Below, piece by piece: positions 1-22,340 of a DNA stretch of 64,000 nucleotides. A program made the translations under genes and the position numbers. The notes under the pieces are model-generated. The model had not been told where the DNA came from and searched no databases. It was given only the letters and a program-made list of their open reading frames with translations. Origin of the DNA: Dictyostelium firmibasis (Eukaryota > Evosea > Eumycetozoa > Dictyosteliales > Dictyosteliaceae); the NCBI GenBank assembly GCA_036169595.1, contig CM069766.1, positions 1,074,001 to 1,138,000 on the forward strand, read 5' to 3'. Numbering within the stretch: the stretch's first letter is position 1; each line of letters opens with the position of its first letter.

Positions 1-135
1 TGGTTAACAACCACACTTGTTTTTTATCTTTTTACAAATGAAAAAATATTTATTTTTTTTTAAATATTATTTTTCTTTTTTTTTAAATAACCTTTATAGT
101 TTTTTTTTTTTTTTTTTTTTTTTAATTAATTTTAG

Positions 136-196
136 AAATGAATTAAAAACACAATCACCACCTTTGAGGTTTATGAATTTGATTTCAAAAGTTTAA
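136..196 (+). CDS. possible 3'-terminal exon of a gene entering from the left
   Basis: A polypyrimidine stretch ending in TTTTAG at 131-135 is followed by an open segment that, taking one base to finish a split codon, reads NELKTQSPPLRFMNLISKV and then TAA at 194-196. The segment has far more G/C than its surroundings, as Dictyostelium exons do. The preceding exon would lie at or before the left edge. I do not recognise the product. It could equally be a relic. Confidence 0.35.
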
Positions 197-308
197 AAAA
201 AATATTAATGGCGATGTGTAATTTTCTATTTTTATATTTTTTTAAATTTTATTTTATTTTTTTTTTTAAAAATAAAATGTCAAATATTGAAAAATAGATT
301 TATTTATA

Positions 309-345
<37 letters not shown>

Positions 346-369
346 AAAATAGATTTATATATATTTTTT

Positions 370-1657
370 TTAATATCTAACCATTGTTTTGAATTCAACA
401 GCTTGTTTTAACAAAGCTGGTAAGAAACCAGTTATTGAATAGTCTTTATAAACCAAGATTGCTGTATATTTTCCAAGACTAATTAAGACCGGTTTTGCAA
501 ATGGTTTGTAAGATTGTAATTTATGTTCGCAACGACTTTCCATTGCATTGATATTGTTGACAACGATTGAGGCAGTGCATTCTGCAGTTTGAGCCAACTT
601 CTCCTCACGTACATGTAAGACATCACCAGAGACAAAGATATTACGATAATAGGTAGTACCAGCCATTTGAAGATGATCGTTAGCTTTGATATAACCACTC
701 TCAGAGATAGCATCTGGGTAACTATTTTTAATGAAATTTGAATTTGGTGCGATACCAGTACATAGGAAAGCTTGCTCAGCAATGATTTCACTACCTTGAT
801 CGGTTATGAATGTTTGACCTCTATGAGCTACAACACGCTCATTATATATTAATTTAACACCACGTTTCTGTAGAAACTCTTCAGTGTAACGTATTGTTTT
901 CTTTGGGAAACGATTCATTAATTTCGACTGTGAATGAACGATGGTCACTTCTTTACCCTTGAAATGATCCACAATCTCTGCAGCTAATTCAACACCAACA
1001 ATACCACCACCAATGATTAAAATTCTCTTTAACTTTCTAATGTGGTAGTAGTTTTCACGTAATGTATTTGCACGTGCTGATGAAACTACACTAGACTCTT
1101 TAAATGGTGAATTATAACTTGAACCTGAGTTTATAACCAAATAATCGAATTCCACAGATCTATCATCCAAAATCACCTCTCTACTCTGTACTCCCAATAC
1201 CTCCTTTTGAATTACATTTGTATGCTTCAAATAATGTGAATGTAAAATTTGAATCTTTTTAACATGTTGTGGCTCAACAATAGTTCTAAGGATACTTGGT
1301 GTAAACTCAAAGAAATCTTTTGTATCAATTAATGTAACTTGATAATCATTCTCTAACTTTTGTGCAACAATACTACCTGAAAATCCACCTCCAACAATAA
1401 CAACTTTTTTTCTATCTTCAATTGGTATCTTTTTTTGTTTTTTTTTTTTTTTTTTTTTTCCAATTTAATTGAGGTTAGTTTGTAATTTTTTTTATATGTA
1501 TTTATTTATCTTTATAACTTACTCTATTACATAATGTTGAAATCGCTAAATTTTTAAATTTCACCAACATTAAAAATATTCTAAAAAGTCCAAATACAAC
1601 ACTCATAACATAATATCCAACAAAGAATATTATTTGTAATAATAATAGTACAATCAT
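370..1657 (-). CDS. membrane-anchored AIF/FSP1-like FAD-dependent NAD(P)H oxidoreductase
   Basis: Two exons: 1657-1523 and 1428-370, with donor GTAAGT and the acceptor AG just before 1428; together they encode 397 aa. Exon 1 encodes a hydrophobic N-terminus (about residues 1-30) that looks like a membrane anchor. Exon 2 opens with the FAD-binding motif VVIVGGGFSGS, followed by the NAD(P)H-binding motif RILIIGGGIVGVELAAEI and the late FAD motif FVSGDV. This order and length fit the AIF homologue / AIFM2 (FSP1) class, which in other organisms oxidise NAD(P)H and reduce quinones. The C-terminal KPVLISLGKYTAILVYKDYS region also matches that class. Whether it acts at mitochondria or another membrane cannot be read here. 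Only the paralogue identity is uncertain. Confidence 0.85.
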
Positions 1658-2219
1658 TTTCTAGATATATATAAATTTATTTTTTTATTTATATCTATAT
1701 TTTTCTATATTATTTCGTTAAATAACTATTACTTCTATCAAATGAATTGTTGTTACTATTGTTAATATTATTTATTAATACTATAGAGTTGAATATTAAA
1801 AGAAAAAAAAAATAAAAGAAAAAAGATTATTTTTAGTAATTTATTATGTCATCATTTCAAAATATATATTTTTTTTATTTATTATTTATTTATTTTCTTT
1901 TGTTATAATTTGATGCACATTGGCAGACGAATTTTTTATTTTAAAAAAAAAAATTTAAAAAAAATACACCCCACCACTTGTGGGAAACAAATTACAAATT
2001 GTATTTTTTATACATTTTTATTTTTTTTTATGTATTGCCTTGATTTTTTTATTTGTATGATTTTTTTTTTTTTTTTTTTTTCAATGCAAATATATGGGTG
2101 GAACTACTTTTACATACGTTTATAACTTTGTTAAAATGTGTAAAAATTTGATGATGCGTTTGACTTTAATTTGAAAAATATAATATAATATAAAAAATAA
2201 ACAAATAAACAATTTAATA

Positions 2220-2252
<33 letters not shown>

Positions 2253-2396
2253 CTCAAAAAAAATAAAAAAATTCAATAACTAAAACATTGAAATTAAAAA
2301 ACTTATAAGATTTGTTGTTTTTCAAACAACGAAAAATCATTAAAATTGTCGCTTAAAAAAAAAGTTGAAATAATTTTCTTTTTTTTTTTTTAAAAA

Positions 2397-2435
<39 letters not shown>

Positions 2436-2463
2436 ACGACCTTTTTATTTTTATTAATAACGA

Positions 2464-2499
<36 letters not shown>

Positions 2500-2996
2500 C
2501 CCTTTATTGTTTAAACAAATAATCTACTTGAGAACTTTCTTTAATTAATCATGTATGTCCTTTTTTTTATTTTTTTTTTTATTTTTTATTTGCAAATTTA
2601 AAAAAAAAAACATCACCATTTTTAAACAGTGTCCAAATTCAACGAATTTTTTTTTTTTTTAAATTTTTTTTTTCAAATATTAATTCTTGTAATTGGTAAA
2701 AAAGAGACCTTGCCAATTTTTTTGAATTTAGGAGAATTGGAGATAAGTGTACAATTATCTTGATATTGTTTATTTTTAAATTAAATTCAAATAATCAACA
2801 TCATCACATAGTTTTGCTTTTTATGAAAAAAAAAAAAAAAAAAAAAAAAGATTTTCAGAAAGAAAAGATTTTGTCTTCTCTTGTTCTTTGAAATTGTGGA
2901 TTTTAATTATATTGTTTTTTTTATTTTTTTTTATACATAGTTTTTTTTTTTCTTTTTTATTTTTTATTTTTTTTTTTTTAGTTTAAACTTGAAGAG
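1658..2996. other. divergent intergenic region
   Basis: This is shared upstream DNA of the flavoprotein (-) and the ankyrin-like gene (+), almost entirely A/T with several poly-T runs. A 7-bp inverted repeat GTTGTTT-TTC-AAACAAC lies near 2317-2333, and a duplicated TTAATAACGA(C/T)C element lies near 2431-2467. The short ORF at 1910-2125 is Phe-rich translation of poly-T and is not a gene. Confidence 0.6.
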
Positions 2997-5696
<2,700 letters not shown>

Positions 5697-5983
5697 ATAT
5701 ATGGGTATATTCAATCTCAAATGGGAAACAAAAATCTAGATGAAAATTCAAATGATACACATAAATTAAAATTATAAATAAATATAATATTATATTTTTA
5801 TTTTTATTTTTTTATTATTTTTTTTTTTTTTTTTAAAATAACTGTTTTTATGAATCACCGATAATATATTTGTATCTAATAATAAAAGATGTGTTAGTTT
5901 TTTTTTTCTTTCTTTCTTTTTTTTTTTTTTTTTTTTTTTTTGAAACCAAAGAAATTATATAAAGTGATGGTGAATTATGAAAT

Positions 5984-7467
<1,484 letters not shown>

Positions 7468-8003
7468 TTTTTTTTTTTTTTTATTTATTTAAATTATTAT
7501 TAAATATTATTACTACAATACAAGTAAAAAATTTTGTTTTGGATTTTTTTTTTTTTATTTATTAATTTGCACTACATATTTCACTCCTTCCACTGCTTAA
7601 ATTAATTTAAAAAAAAAAAAAAAAATTTTAAAAAAAAAATAAAAATAAAAATAAAAATAAATTAAAATTTTTGGGATCGTGACATATTTTTTCTTTTTTG
7701 GTTTTGGATAGCACAACGGGAAAAGGGTGCCAACTTCTTTTTAAAATAAGAGTCATGGTTTCATCATATGAAATTTATTTTTATTGCGAATTTGTTAACA
7801 TAATTTTAAATATTTGTTGATTGATCTTTATTTTTTTTATTTTTTTTTTTATTTTTTTTCTTATTATCTATTTTTAATTTTTAAACGTTTGTAACCTTAA
7901 AATGTTCCAAGATATTTTTTTTAGTGGCAAGATTCGTGTTGAGAAATTTTTTTTTTATATTTTTTTCTTTTTTAATTTTTTTTTGTTCACAAAACAATTG
8001 AAA
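7468..8003. other. intergenic region with a G/C-richer patch
   Basis: The region lies between the start of the hydrolase gene and the 3' end of the F-box-like gene. Most is A/T. The patch at about 7672-7770 (containing CACAACGGGAAAAGGGTGCC) stands out and may be promoter sequence for the hydrolase or a relic. On the minus strand it has only a 30-odd codon open frame, so I do not call a gene. Confidence 0.45.
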
Positions 8004-10343
<2,340 letters not shown>

Positions 10344-10404
10344 TCTTTTTATTATATTTTTTAAAAAAATTTTAATAAAAAAAAATAAAAAAAAAAATTT
10401 AATG

Positions 10405-10435
<31 letters not shown>

Positions 10436-10843
10436 AAAGAAAAAAATATGTGTTATAACGATTTATTAATTAATTTTTATGAACTTAATTCACACCATAA
10501 TAAAAAAAATATTTCATGATTATTTGACTGCCATATATTTTTTTGCCTCATCCCAAATAGTTTTTTTTTTATTTTTTTTGAATTAATTCTTTTTATGACT
10601 ATTTTTATTCTTTATTAAAAAACGTTTTTTTTTATTTTTTATTTTTTATTTTTTTATATTTATTTTTTATTTTTTCAGATTAAAATTTCTACCAGAAACT
10701 TTTTTTCCTGAATAATATAAAACAAACATTTGGAAATTTCGGGTACAGAGAATTTAAATTTTTTTTTTTTTTTTTTTTTTTAATTTAATTTTAACTTAAT
10801 TGAGCGTTATTTTATTCATTGAAAATATTTTATAAATAAACTA

Positions 10844-10875
<32 letters not shown>

Positions 10876-10946
10876 ATTTTTCTTTATGTTGTGTAAAATT
10901 ATTATTTTTTACTTAAATAAAAAAAAAAAATTAAATAAATAATATA
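10344..10946. other. divergent promoter region of the F-box-like and SWEET genes
   Basis: A/T-rich, with poly-A and poly-T runs and a slightly richer stretch near 10680-10760. I see no exon-like segment. Confidence 0.5.
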
Positions 10947-11968
10947 ATGGCTCCTGATCCAAATTCACCAGAAATTTTAACAACCCAGATTTTAGGAAAT
11001 GTTTTCATTGCATGTATAGTTTTATCAAATGTGTATGTTTTACTTTTTTATATTTTTTTTTTTTAAAAATTAAGAAATCCTATTAATTATAATTATTTTT
11101 AAAGACCATATTTTTATAAAATTGAAAAATCTAGAGAAGTTGGGAAATTTAATATTTTCCCATTTGTTTTTATGATTGGTCAAGCAATGATGTGGGTGGC
11201 ATATGGTACTATATGTGATATACAAGGATTAGTACCAGTAAATGCTTTTGGAATGTTATTTAATTTAGCTTTTATATTAATTTATATGGGTGCATGTAAT
11301 GATGTTACAAAAAAGAGAAGAATTATGTTATCATTAATGGTTTTTATGTCAATTTTAGTTTCTTTTGTTTTAATTGTTTATTTTCGTGCACCAAAAGATT
11401 TGCAAAGATCAATTTTAGGTTGGTTAACTTCAATTTTATTAGTAGCTTTTTATTTATCACCCATTTTAAAATTTGTAAGTTTTTTATTTTTATTTATTTA
11501 TTTTTTATTTTTTATTTTCATTCATTTTTCAAGTTTAGTTTCTAATAATTTGATACTATAAAGCCATATATGTTTAAAAAAAGAACAACTGGCAATTTAT
11601 CACTTCCTTTATCAATAGCATCAATTTTCGCTGGTGTAGCTTTTGGTTTATATGGTGTATTTTTAGAGGATAATTTTGTCCTTGTTTCTAACTTTAGTGG
11701 AACATTTTCAGGAATTATTCAAATTTTATTCTTTTACTTTATGAAAATAGTTAAAAGAATATCTCCTTTAAAAAATGAAGATAATAACGACCAAAATAAA
11801 AAAGATATTGAAAAAGGTAATGAAAAATTACCAAACAATAGCAATATTTATAATGGTAATAATAATAATAATAATAATGATAATAATAATAATAATAATA
11901 ATTATAACAATAATAATAATAATTCATTAAATGAAGTTGATTCCGATTGTAATAGCAGGGGTGAATAG
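10947..11968 (+). CDS. SWEET-family (SLC50, MtN3/saliva) sugar transporter
   Basis: Three exons: 10947-11032, 11105-11474 and 11564-11968, encoding 286 aa. The first junction rebuilds SNVPYFYKIEKS, the conserved first-repeat motif with its proline. The motif FPFVFMIGQAMMWVAYG follows, then a linker helix. The second MtN3 repeat reads SPILKFPYMFKKRTTGNLSLPLS across the second junction and continues with VAFGLYGVFLEDNFVLVSNFSGTFSGIIQI. This is the seven-helix (3+1+3) plan of SWEETs, bidirectional uniporters for sugars. The cytosolic tail is Asn-rich. Both introns were placed by phase and by restoring conserved motifs. I am sure of the family, not of the sugar or the membrane. Confidence 0.92.
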
Positions 11969-12304
11969 AATTAATTTTAAGAAGTTTTCTATCATTTTAA
12001 TCAATTCTGTTGCACTAATTGTAGTAATTTAAAAACAATTTAAAAAATGTAAATTCCTTTTCCTCATATTAGAAAAGAGGTATAATTGTAGGTTGAAATA
12101 ATTTTTAATAATAAAAATATATTTTGTAAATGTTAAAATTCAATAGTTTTTTATTTATTTATTTTTATTCATAAATTTATACCATGATTACATGAAAATA
12201 GGTTTTTAAAAATAAAAATATAAATAAAAAATTTCTAAAAGGAGTGTTTATTATATACATTAATAATTGACAAAAAATCTGTTGTTTTCTTTATTTTTTG
12301 CTCT

Positions 12305-12575
12305 TAGACCTGTGGGTACTTTGGATAGTATGCTAGAGAAATGGTAGATAAGCGAACCTTTCTGAACAACAACTTTTGATTGTTCAATCAAAATATTTTT
12401 TTGGTCTAATAGCAATCGCTTATGATACATCAAGAGAATTCATGAATTAGTGATTTTTTTGAAAGTCTGAATTGCAGGAAAACAAGAACTTCACATGCCG
12501 TTACATTAGATATGGACAAGGTATTGATTATTGGATTTTAAAGAATAGCTGGGTCTGGGTTGGGGTAAAAAAAAA
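12305..12575 (+). pseudogene. decayed papain-family (C1A) cysteine protease fragment
   Basis: Between the SWEET and G-alpha genes lies a short island with recognisable C1A landmarks in the right order. A Cys-rich, aromatic start (TGTGGGTACTTTGG at 12311-12324) suits the catalytic-Cys region. LSEQQL at 12358-12375 is followed out of frame by DCS at 12378-12386, matching the family's LSEQxLVDCS. AIAYDTSREFMN starts near 12405. A His-Ala-Val triplet near 12493 suits the catalytic His. YGQGIDYWILKNSW at 12511-12552 matches the catalytic-Asn block. In-frame stops and at least two frame changes interrupt it, and the glycine after NSW is gone. The N-terminal propeptide is absent, so it is a non-functional partial copy. 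Confidence 0.8.
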
Positions 12576-12966
12576 AATTTTATTTTTAAAAAAATTACCC
12601 TTAAATAACAATTTCGTCTTTTCCAATATTTATCTTTTATTCAATAAAATTTGGTTTGATAGATGGTTGTTCAAATAAAAAAAAATAACAAAGAATTTTG
12701 TGATTAATAATTATTTATAGATTTATTTATTTTTTGGTTGGTTTTATCAAATATTCACTTAACTTTTATTATTTTTTTTTTTTAAAAAAAAAATAAATAC
12801 ACATTTTTGTTCTCCCCTTTTTTTTTTATTTTTTTTTTAATTTTTATTAATTTTTTTTTTGTTTTTTTTTTTTTATTATTTATTATTACCATTTCTTATT
12901 ATTACTATTTTTTATTAGTATTTTTTTTTTTTATATTTAAACTTTTAAAAAAAAAAAAAAAAAAAG

Positions 12967-13889
12967 CTAATAGTTTATAATGGTATTAAAGATATTTTTT
13001 AATAAAGTTTCTCTGACAGCATGGAATACAAATTGAATATTTGCAGTATCAATTGCACAAGTGAAATGAGCAAAAATTCTTTGATTACCAGTTGAGAGAT
13101 CTAAAAACATTTTCTTTATAAATTGAGTTGAATTATCAAATGATAAACCGCCGGTATAAGCGGGGAAATAATCACCCAAGTCAATCTTTGCAATTTTCTC
13201 ACGGAAAAGATCGACTTTATTAAAAAATATAATGAATGCTGTATTTCTAAACCAATGACTATTGACAATCTCATCGAATAACATTAATGACTCTTTCATT
13301 CTATTTTGTGATTCTTCTTCACGTAGTGTTTGATCATATTCACTCAATGCAACACAAAATATAACTGCTGTAACGGAATCAAAACAATGAATCCATTTTC
13401 TTCTCTCTGATCTTTGTCCACCAACATCCAACATTCTAAACTCTATATTAATGAACTTAAAGTGTGCCTCTTGAATACCAGTTGTACGTACTCTTGATCT
13501 TAAGACATCATCTTGTGTTGGTACATAATTCTCATTTGCAAATCTACCAATATTATCAAAAAAACTTTAAAAATAATAACAATTAATATATTTATAAAAA
13601 TATAAAAAAATATAAAATTTCAATTATACTTACTAAGCTGCTGAATCATTTAATTGATAAAATTTATCTTTCATTTTATAAACACTTTGTATACAGCCAT
13701 CACTCCATAATTGTTTAATATCCTCTGCAATCTCTAAAGTCCAAGAGTTACCACCTGGTGAAATCTTTGAAAACTTGTCAAATCTAGCCTAATTATCAAT
13801 AATTTGTAATAATAATTAGTATATATAAAAAATTTTAAACAAAAAAAAATGTGAATTATTTTTCTTTGTTTCTTTAAAAACCTCGATAA

Positions 13890-13920
<31 letters not shown>

Positions 13921-14449
13921 TTTGGACGCCCACGTCATATTTTTTCCCTTGCATCTATTTCAACACCGAAAATAAAAAAAATAAAATTAAGGTGCAGCGC
14001 TTAAAACGAAAATAATTAAATAAAATAGAAAATGTACCAAAATATTAAAAAATAAATAAATAAAAAAAATGATGGACGCATAAAAACCAATAATGATATG
14101 ATCATCGCGATGTGTGGTATGTGTATGTGTATGTGTGATTATATATGGTTTCTCTTACTTCATTATCAGCGTTGAGTGGTTTTAAGTCTTGGGAGATAGC
14201 AGCTGTTACCAAAACTTTCATTTGACTTATGCAATTACCATAAATAATATATCTGTATTCTAATCTTTCGTCTATTGAGAAACCACCATCGTCTTGAATG
14301 ATCTTCATTTGTTTAAATATAGTTGATTTACCTGATTCACCAGGTCCCAATAAAAGTAATTTAGTCTCATTTTTACTTCCTTCTTCTTTTCTTAATTGAT
14401 AGTCGATATCCCTTGATTTCTTTGCTTCAATTGTTAATATACAACCCAT
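12967..14449 (-). CDS. gpaE: heterotrimeric G-protein alpha subunit, probably Galpha5
   Basis: Three exons: 14449-14159, 13788-13634 and 13564-12967, encoding 347 aa. It starts MGC, giving an N-myristoylation glycine and a palmitoylation cysteine. The P-loop GPGESGKST is in exon 1. Exon 2 covers the helical domain. Exon 3 has switch I (RVRTTGIQE), switch II (DVGGQRSERRKW), the guanine-specificity motif FNKVD and TCAID. The C-terminus is NTIINY and lacks a Cys at position -4. The N-terminus MGCILTIEAKKSRDIDYQLR is what I recall for Dictyostelium Galpha5 (gpaE), a subunit linked to tip formation and folate responses; that assignment is from memory. Its class as a Galpha is certain. Confidence 0.93.
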
Positions 14450-14913
14450 CTCTTTAGTGTTTTTGTTTATTTATTTGTTTGTTTTTTTTTTTATTTATTG
14501 AGAGTGTGATTATTCAACAATTTATTTTATTTTAATTTTTTTAATTTTTTTATTTTTTTTTTATTTTTTTTCTAATTTTTTTTTTTCTATTTACAAAGGT
14601 TTGCTGTTATTTGGTAACTTTAATTTGATTGTATTTGTTTTCTATATTTTTAAAATAAAATAAGAAAAAAAAATCTAAAATAATATTTGCATAAAAATTA
14701 GTTTATTGTTACTGGAGTATCATTACAACAAAAAGAAAAAAAAAAAAAAAAAAAAAACTAAAAAAAAGATTTTTTTTGAATTTTTTTTTTTTTTTTTCTA
14801 ATTTTTTTATATTAATATAAAATAATTTTGTGACACAAACACAATTGATTTGGTTAACCAATAAAAAAATATTTATTTTGGATATAATTATACATTTATT
14901 AGAAGAGAGAGAA

Positions 14914-14956
<43 letters not shown>

Positions 14957-15642
14957 CCTAGAAAAATATTACTATTATTATTTTAATTTTTTATTTTTGC
15001 TTTTAGAAAAATCCTAATGGATGTGTAATTTCTATCTCTAATTTTTAATTTGTTATTTATTTTTTTTTATTTTTGCTTTTTTTTTTTTTATTTTTTTTTG
15101 TTTGTTTTTTCATAAAAAATGAAAAACAGAGAAAAATATTACTTTAAAAAGATTTTTGTTTTTATGGCATCAAAGAAACAACAACAAAAAAAGAAAAAAA
15201 AAAAAAGGAAAAAAAAAAAAAGAAAAAAAAAAAAGAAACAAAGAAAAAAATTTTAAACTTATTACAATTATTATAATCGATTATTGTCAAACAATTTTTT
15301 TTTTTAATATTTATAAAATTGTTACAAAAAGAATTAATGTTTATTTTATTTGTTTATTTTTTTTCCATTATTAATTTTTTTTTTTTATTTTATTTATTTA
15401 TTTATTTTTATTATTATTTTTTTTTTTTTTTTTTTTTTTGATATAACATTTATTTACATTTGACGAAAATAACAAACACCCGAGTGTGCTCACACTAATA
15501 GTGTGTGATGATAAAATTGAAAAAAAAAAAAAAAAAATAAAAAAAAATAAATAATAGTAACAAAAAATAGATACCTCTATATAATATTATATTAATTGTC
15601 GTATCTATAACAGTAATTTGTATTTTGGTAGAAAAAAAAAAA

Positions 15643-15712
<70 letters not shown>

Positions 15713-16802
15713 TGATGGTTTTAATGAATTGAAAAAAAAATAAAAGTTGAATATTATTACTATTTTTTTCTCCGACTTAGTTTTTTAATTTAGTTTTTCA
15801 CATAAAAAACACCAAAATTATTAATATATTTTTTTTTTTTTTTTTATCCTTGGGAGAAATCAATCATTCAAAAAATAATAAATTAATAAATTAAATAAAT
15901 TTTAAAAAATAAATAAAAACAAATAAATAAAAATTAAAATTAAAAAAACACCAATATAATTATGTTTATATATAAAAAAAAAAGTGAATATATTTTATTG
16001 TTATTTTTTTTTTTTTGTTTTTTTTAATTATTTTTTTTAATTTAATTTTTATTTTTATAATTTTTTTATTTTTTTTTTTGATTATATTTCAGATATATTT
16101 GTATTTTAATAGATACAAAAAGAGAAAAAAAAATATACCCCCACACTTGATTTTTTATTTTAATTTTTTTTTTTTTTTTTTTTAATTTAAAAATTTTACA
16201 AATAAACATAATTTATGAGTATCTATATATAAATTGAAAATCACTTTAATTGTATAAAATAAAAACCATCTTTTCTGGAAAAACAATTTAATTTGTGAAT
16301 ATTTTTATACAAACACACCCCCACTATTAATTACCCACAACGTATATAATTATACAATAATTTCTCTTAAAATGGATATTTACTTTTGATGAATGATATC
16401 AAATTAAAAAAAACAAAATAAATTGGTCAGAATTTCGTTCAAAACAGTCTTTATCTATTTTTATCCGTTTTTTTTTTTATTATTATTATTTCGTTTATTT
16501 TTGGCACCACATTTGTAGTTTGGATATTTTTAACATTATTTTTTATTGCCACCAAATTTATATATTTTTTTTTATTTTTTTTTGTAATTAATAATTTTCA
16601 ATTTTAATTTAATTAACTATTTAATTTATTAATTTATAAATTTTATTAAACCAATGAAATCTTAAGACTTTTTTTTTATTTAAGGTGATTCCCGCCAAAA
16701 AAAGAGTTTTTTTTTTTTTGAAAAAAAAAAAAAAAAATAGGTTTGATAAAAACAAAATTTTGAAAAAAAATATAGCAATTTGAAAGCCCTGCCTTCGTAA
16801 TC
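14450..16802. other. 2.35-kb divergent intergenic region (Galpha / Cdc16)
   Basis: No gene is seen. It holds long homopolymer runs, an (AAT)n array near 15642-15711 and an alternating AGTGTG / CACACT / AGTGTG cluster at 15483-15506. CA-rich boxes (tacccccacac near 16137-16147, acacacccccac near 16313-16324, acccacaac near 16332) resemble the G-box class bound by Dictyostelium GBF. The ORF at 15156-15374 is poly-lysine translation of poly-A and is rejected. Confidence 0.55.
15483..15506. promoter_or_regulatory. alternating inverted 6-mer cluster, possible factor site
   Basis: The hexamer AGTGTG, its complement CACACT, and AGTGTG again are spaced by 2-3 bases, so two overlapping perfect hairpins are possible. 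Such order is unlikely in this A/T-only background. Function is inferred only. Confidence 0.35.
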
Positions 16803-19886
<3,084 letters not shown>

Positions 19887-20280
19887 ACTAATAAATAAAA
19901 CAAAACAGACAAATAAAATAAAATATTTTTTTTTTCTTTTTTTTTTTTTTTAAAAAAAAAATTAAATAGAAGTCCAATAAATTGGGGTCAGTATACAATT
20001 ACCTACTGAGCCACTATTTTATTTTTATTTTCTTTATTTTTTATTTTTTTATAGGTCGATTAAATTGAAAAAATTAAGTTGAATTGTTTGTAACTTACAA
20101 ATTATTATTACTATTGTTATTATTATTATTATTATATTTTTATTGTTATTTTAATTTGGTGGACTGTTGCTGTTGCTATTATTGTTGTTGTTGTTTTTGT
20201 TTTTGTTTTTGTTTTTGTTTTTGTTTTTGTTTTTGTTATGTTGTTGTTTCATTATTGAGGTTTTTTTTTTTTTATAAATT
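19887..20280. other. convergent 3' region with a (GTTTTT)n hexamer array
   Basis: The region lies between the 3' ends of the Cdc16 and FYVE genes. A hexanucleotide array (GTTTTT, about seven copies) spans roughly 20193-20237, preceded by TTG/TTA triplets. The ORF at 20084-20302 is Phe-Cys translation of this array and is not a gene. Confidence 0.7.
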
Positions 20281-20729
<449 letters not shown>

Positions 20730-20842
20730 TATTTATATTTATAGTATGAATGTGAGTGAGAAAAAAAAAAAAAAAAAAAAAGTATTCTGAGTAAAGGATA
20801 ATGATTATTATTTAATCTATTATTTTAATTTATTAATTTTAA

Positions 20843-20873
<31 letters not shown>

Positions 20874-21600
20874 GGAATTTAAATTTACAATAAATAAAAT
20901 ATATTAGATATATAAATTTTATTTATAAGTATTGGTTTAGTTTGATATGTATGATAAAAATAAATGACACAACGTAAAAAATAGGAAAACGGATTGAAAA
21001 AAAAAAAAAAAAATGTTAAAAATCTAAAAAAAAAAAAAAAAAAATTTTAAAAAAAAAAAAAAAATTTTAAAAAAAAAAAACAATAACTACCCCAATCAGT
21101 TTATTTTTTTATAATTTTATATTTTTTAATTGTAAAATAATAGAATAGGTTCTTTAATTTATAGAAATTGAGTATTTTTTTATTGATTTTTTTTAAATTT
21201 TTTAAAAATTTTATTATTGTTTGGTTTTCTTTTATCACTGTATCTTTTTTTATCCTCGGCAATTTCACTTTTTTTTTATTTTATATATTATGAAAAGGCA
21301 AAGGAAAAATAGAAAAAAAAATGAAAAAAAAAGAGATATTTTCAAGATTTTTTAGATTTTGATGACGATTTTGCTAAATTGGCCAAATTGATAAATAACT
21401 TCTCGATGATTGGAGTAGTAGAATGTTTAATAAAGAATTCATTCGCTCTATTGCTAATTTAAAGAATGATTTGAATGCTATGTAATTATCACAGGTTGTT
21501 GTGGTAATTTAATAACATTACTAACAATTGATTTCTTTTAAAAATTTTAATTTGTACAGTTTTATTTATTTATTTTTTATTTGTTTAAAATATTATTTAT
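20730..21600. other. intergenic region with a coding-like relic
   Basis: Poly-A rich. At about 21336-21490 on the plus strand there is a compositionally richer stretch with a frame reading DFDDDFAKLAKLINNFSMIG, continued in another frame as KEFIRSIANLKNDLNAM. It has no start, clear splice sites or family match and looks like gene debris. The rest holds nothing I can name. Confidence 0.45.
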
Positions 21601-21861
21601 TTAATTAATTCTAACAGATTTTTCTTTATTTAAAGCGTGGCCATTTTCCATAATGTATCCATATTGAGAACTGGTAACATTGAATGCACCTTGGGTTGGG
21701 AAACCGTCATTTAATTTACTTGAAACAGCAGTGACAATATGGTTTTCGGTCCATTGACAATATGGTGATCCAAAGAGATCTTGACAAACTTGTGCTGATG
21801 CATCTATAATTGGTTTACCAATTTTATCTTCAATATCAACACTTGGTCCACTATTGTTTTG

Positions 21862-21898
<37 letters not shown>

Positions 21899-22306
21899 AA
21901 GTTAAGAAATTGTATAAAGATGATTTTAAATAAAAAAAATATATTTAAAATAAAAAACTTACTTATTGGTTGAAATAACTCTAACACAAGTAGCAAAAAC
22001 TTGGTTGTGTAAAAATTGACCAGAACCAGAGCTACCACCACTACCTGAACTAGTTGAACCACCAGAATTACCAGAACCAACCACTGATGCAACTGAATTT
22101 GCTAATGATGAAGCTGAGTTGGTCAATGTTGAAACTGAATTTGCAACAGAGGCAATTGATGAAGCAGCGTTGGCGATTGAACCAGCAACACCACCATGGT
22201 GACCAAATTTACGTTGTTGTTCAACTACTAAACCTGAACCACCACCACCACCGCCAGAGCCACCACCATTACCTGAACCACCTGAACCACCATTACCTGA
22301 ACTACC

Positions 22307-22340
<34 letters not shown>

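Noticed and set aside
1910-2125. 71-codon plus ORF
   Set aside because: Phe/Lys from homopolymers, no exon-like composition.
7672-7770. G/C-richer patch with minus frame MTLILKRSWHPFPVV
   Set aside because: Only about 30 codons after the Met, no splice signals; more likely promoter sequence.
15156-15374. Poly-lysine ORF (MASKKQQQKKKK in an adjacent frame)
   Set aside because: Result of an A-rich tract; no family match and no splice partner.
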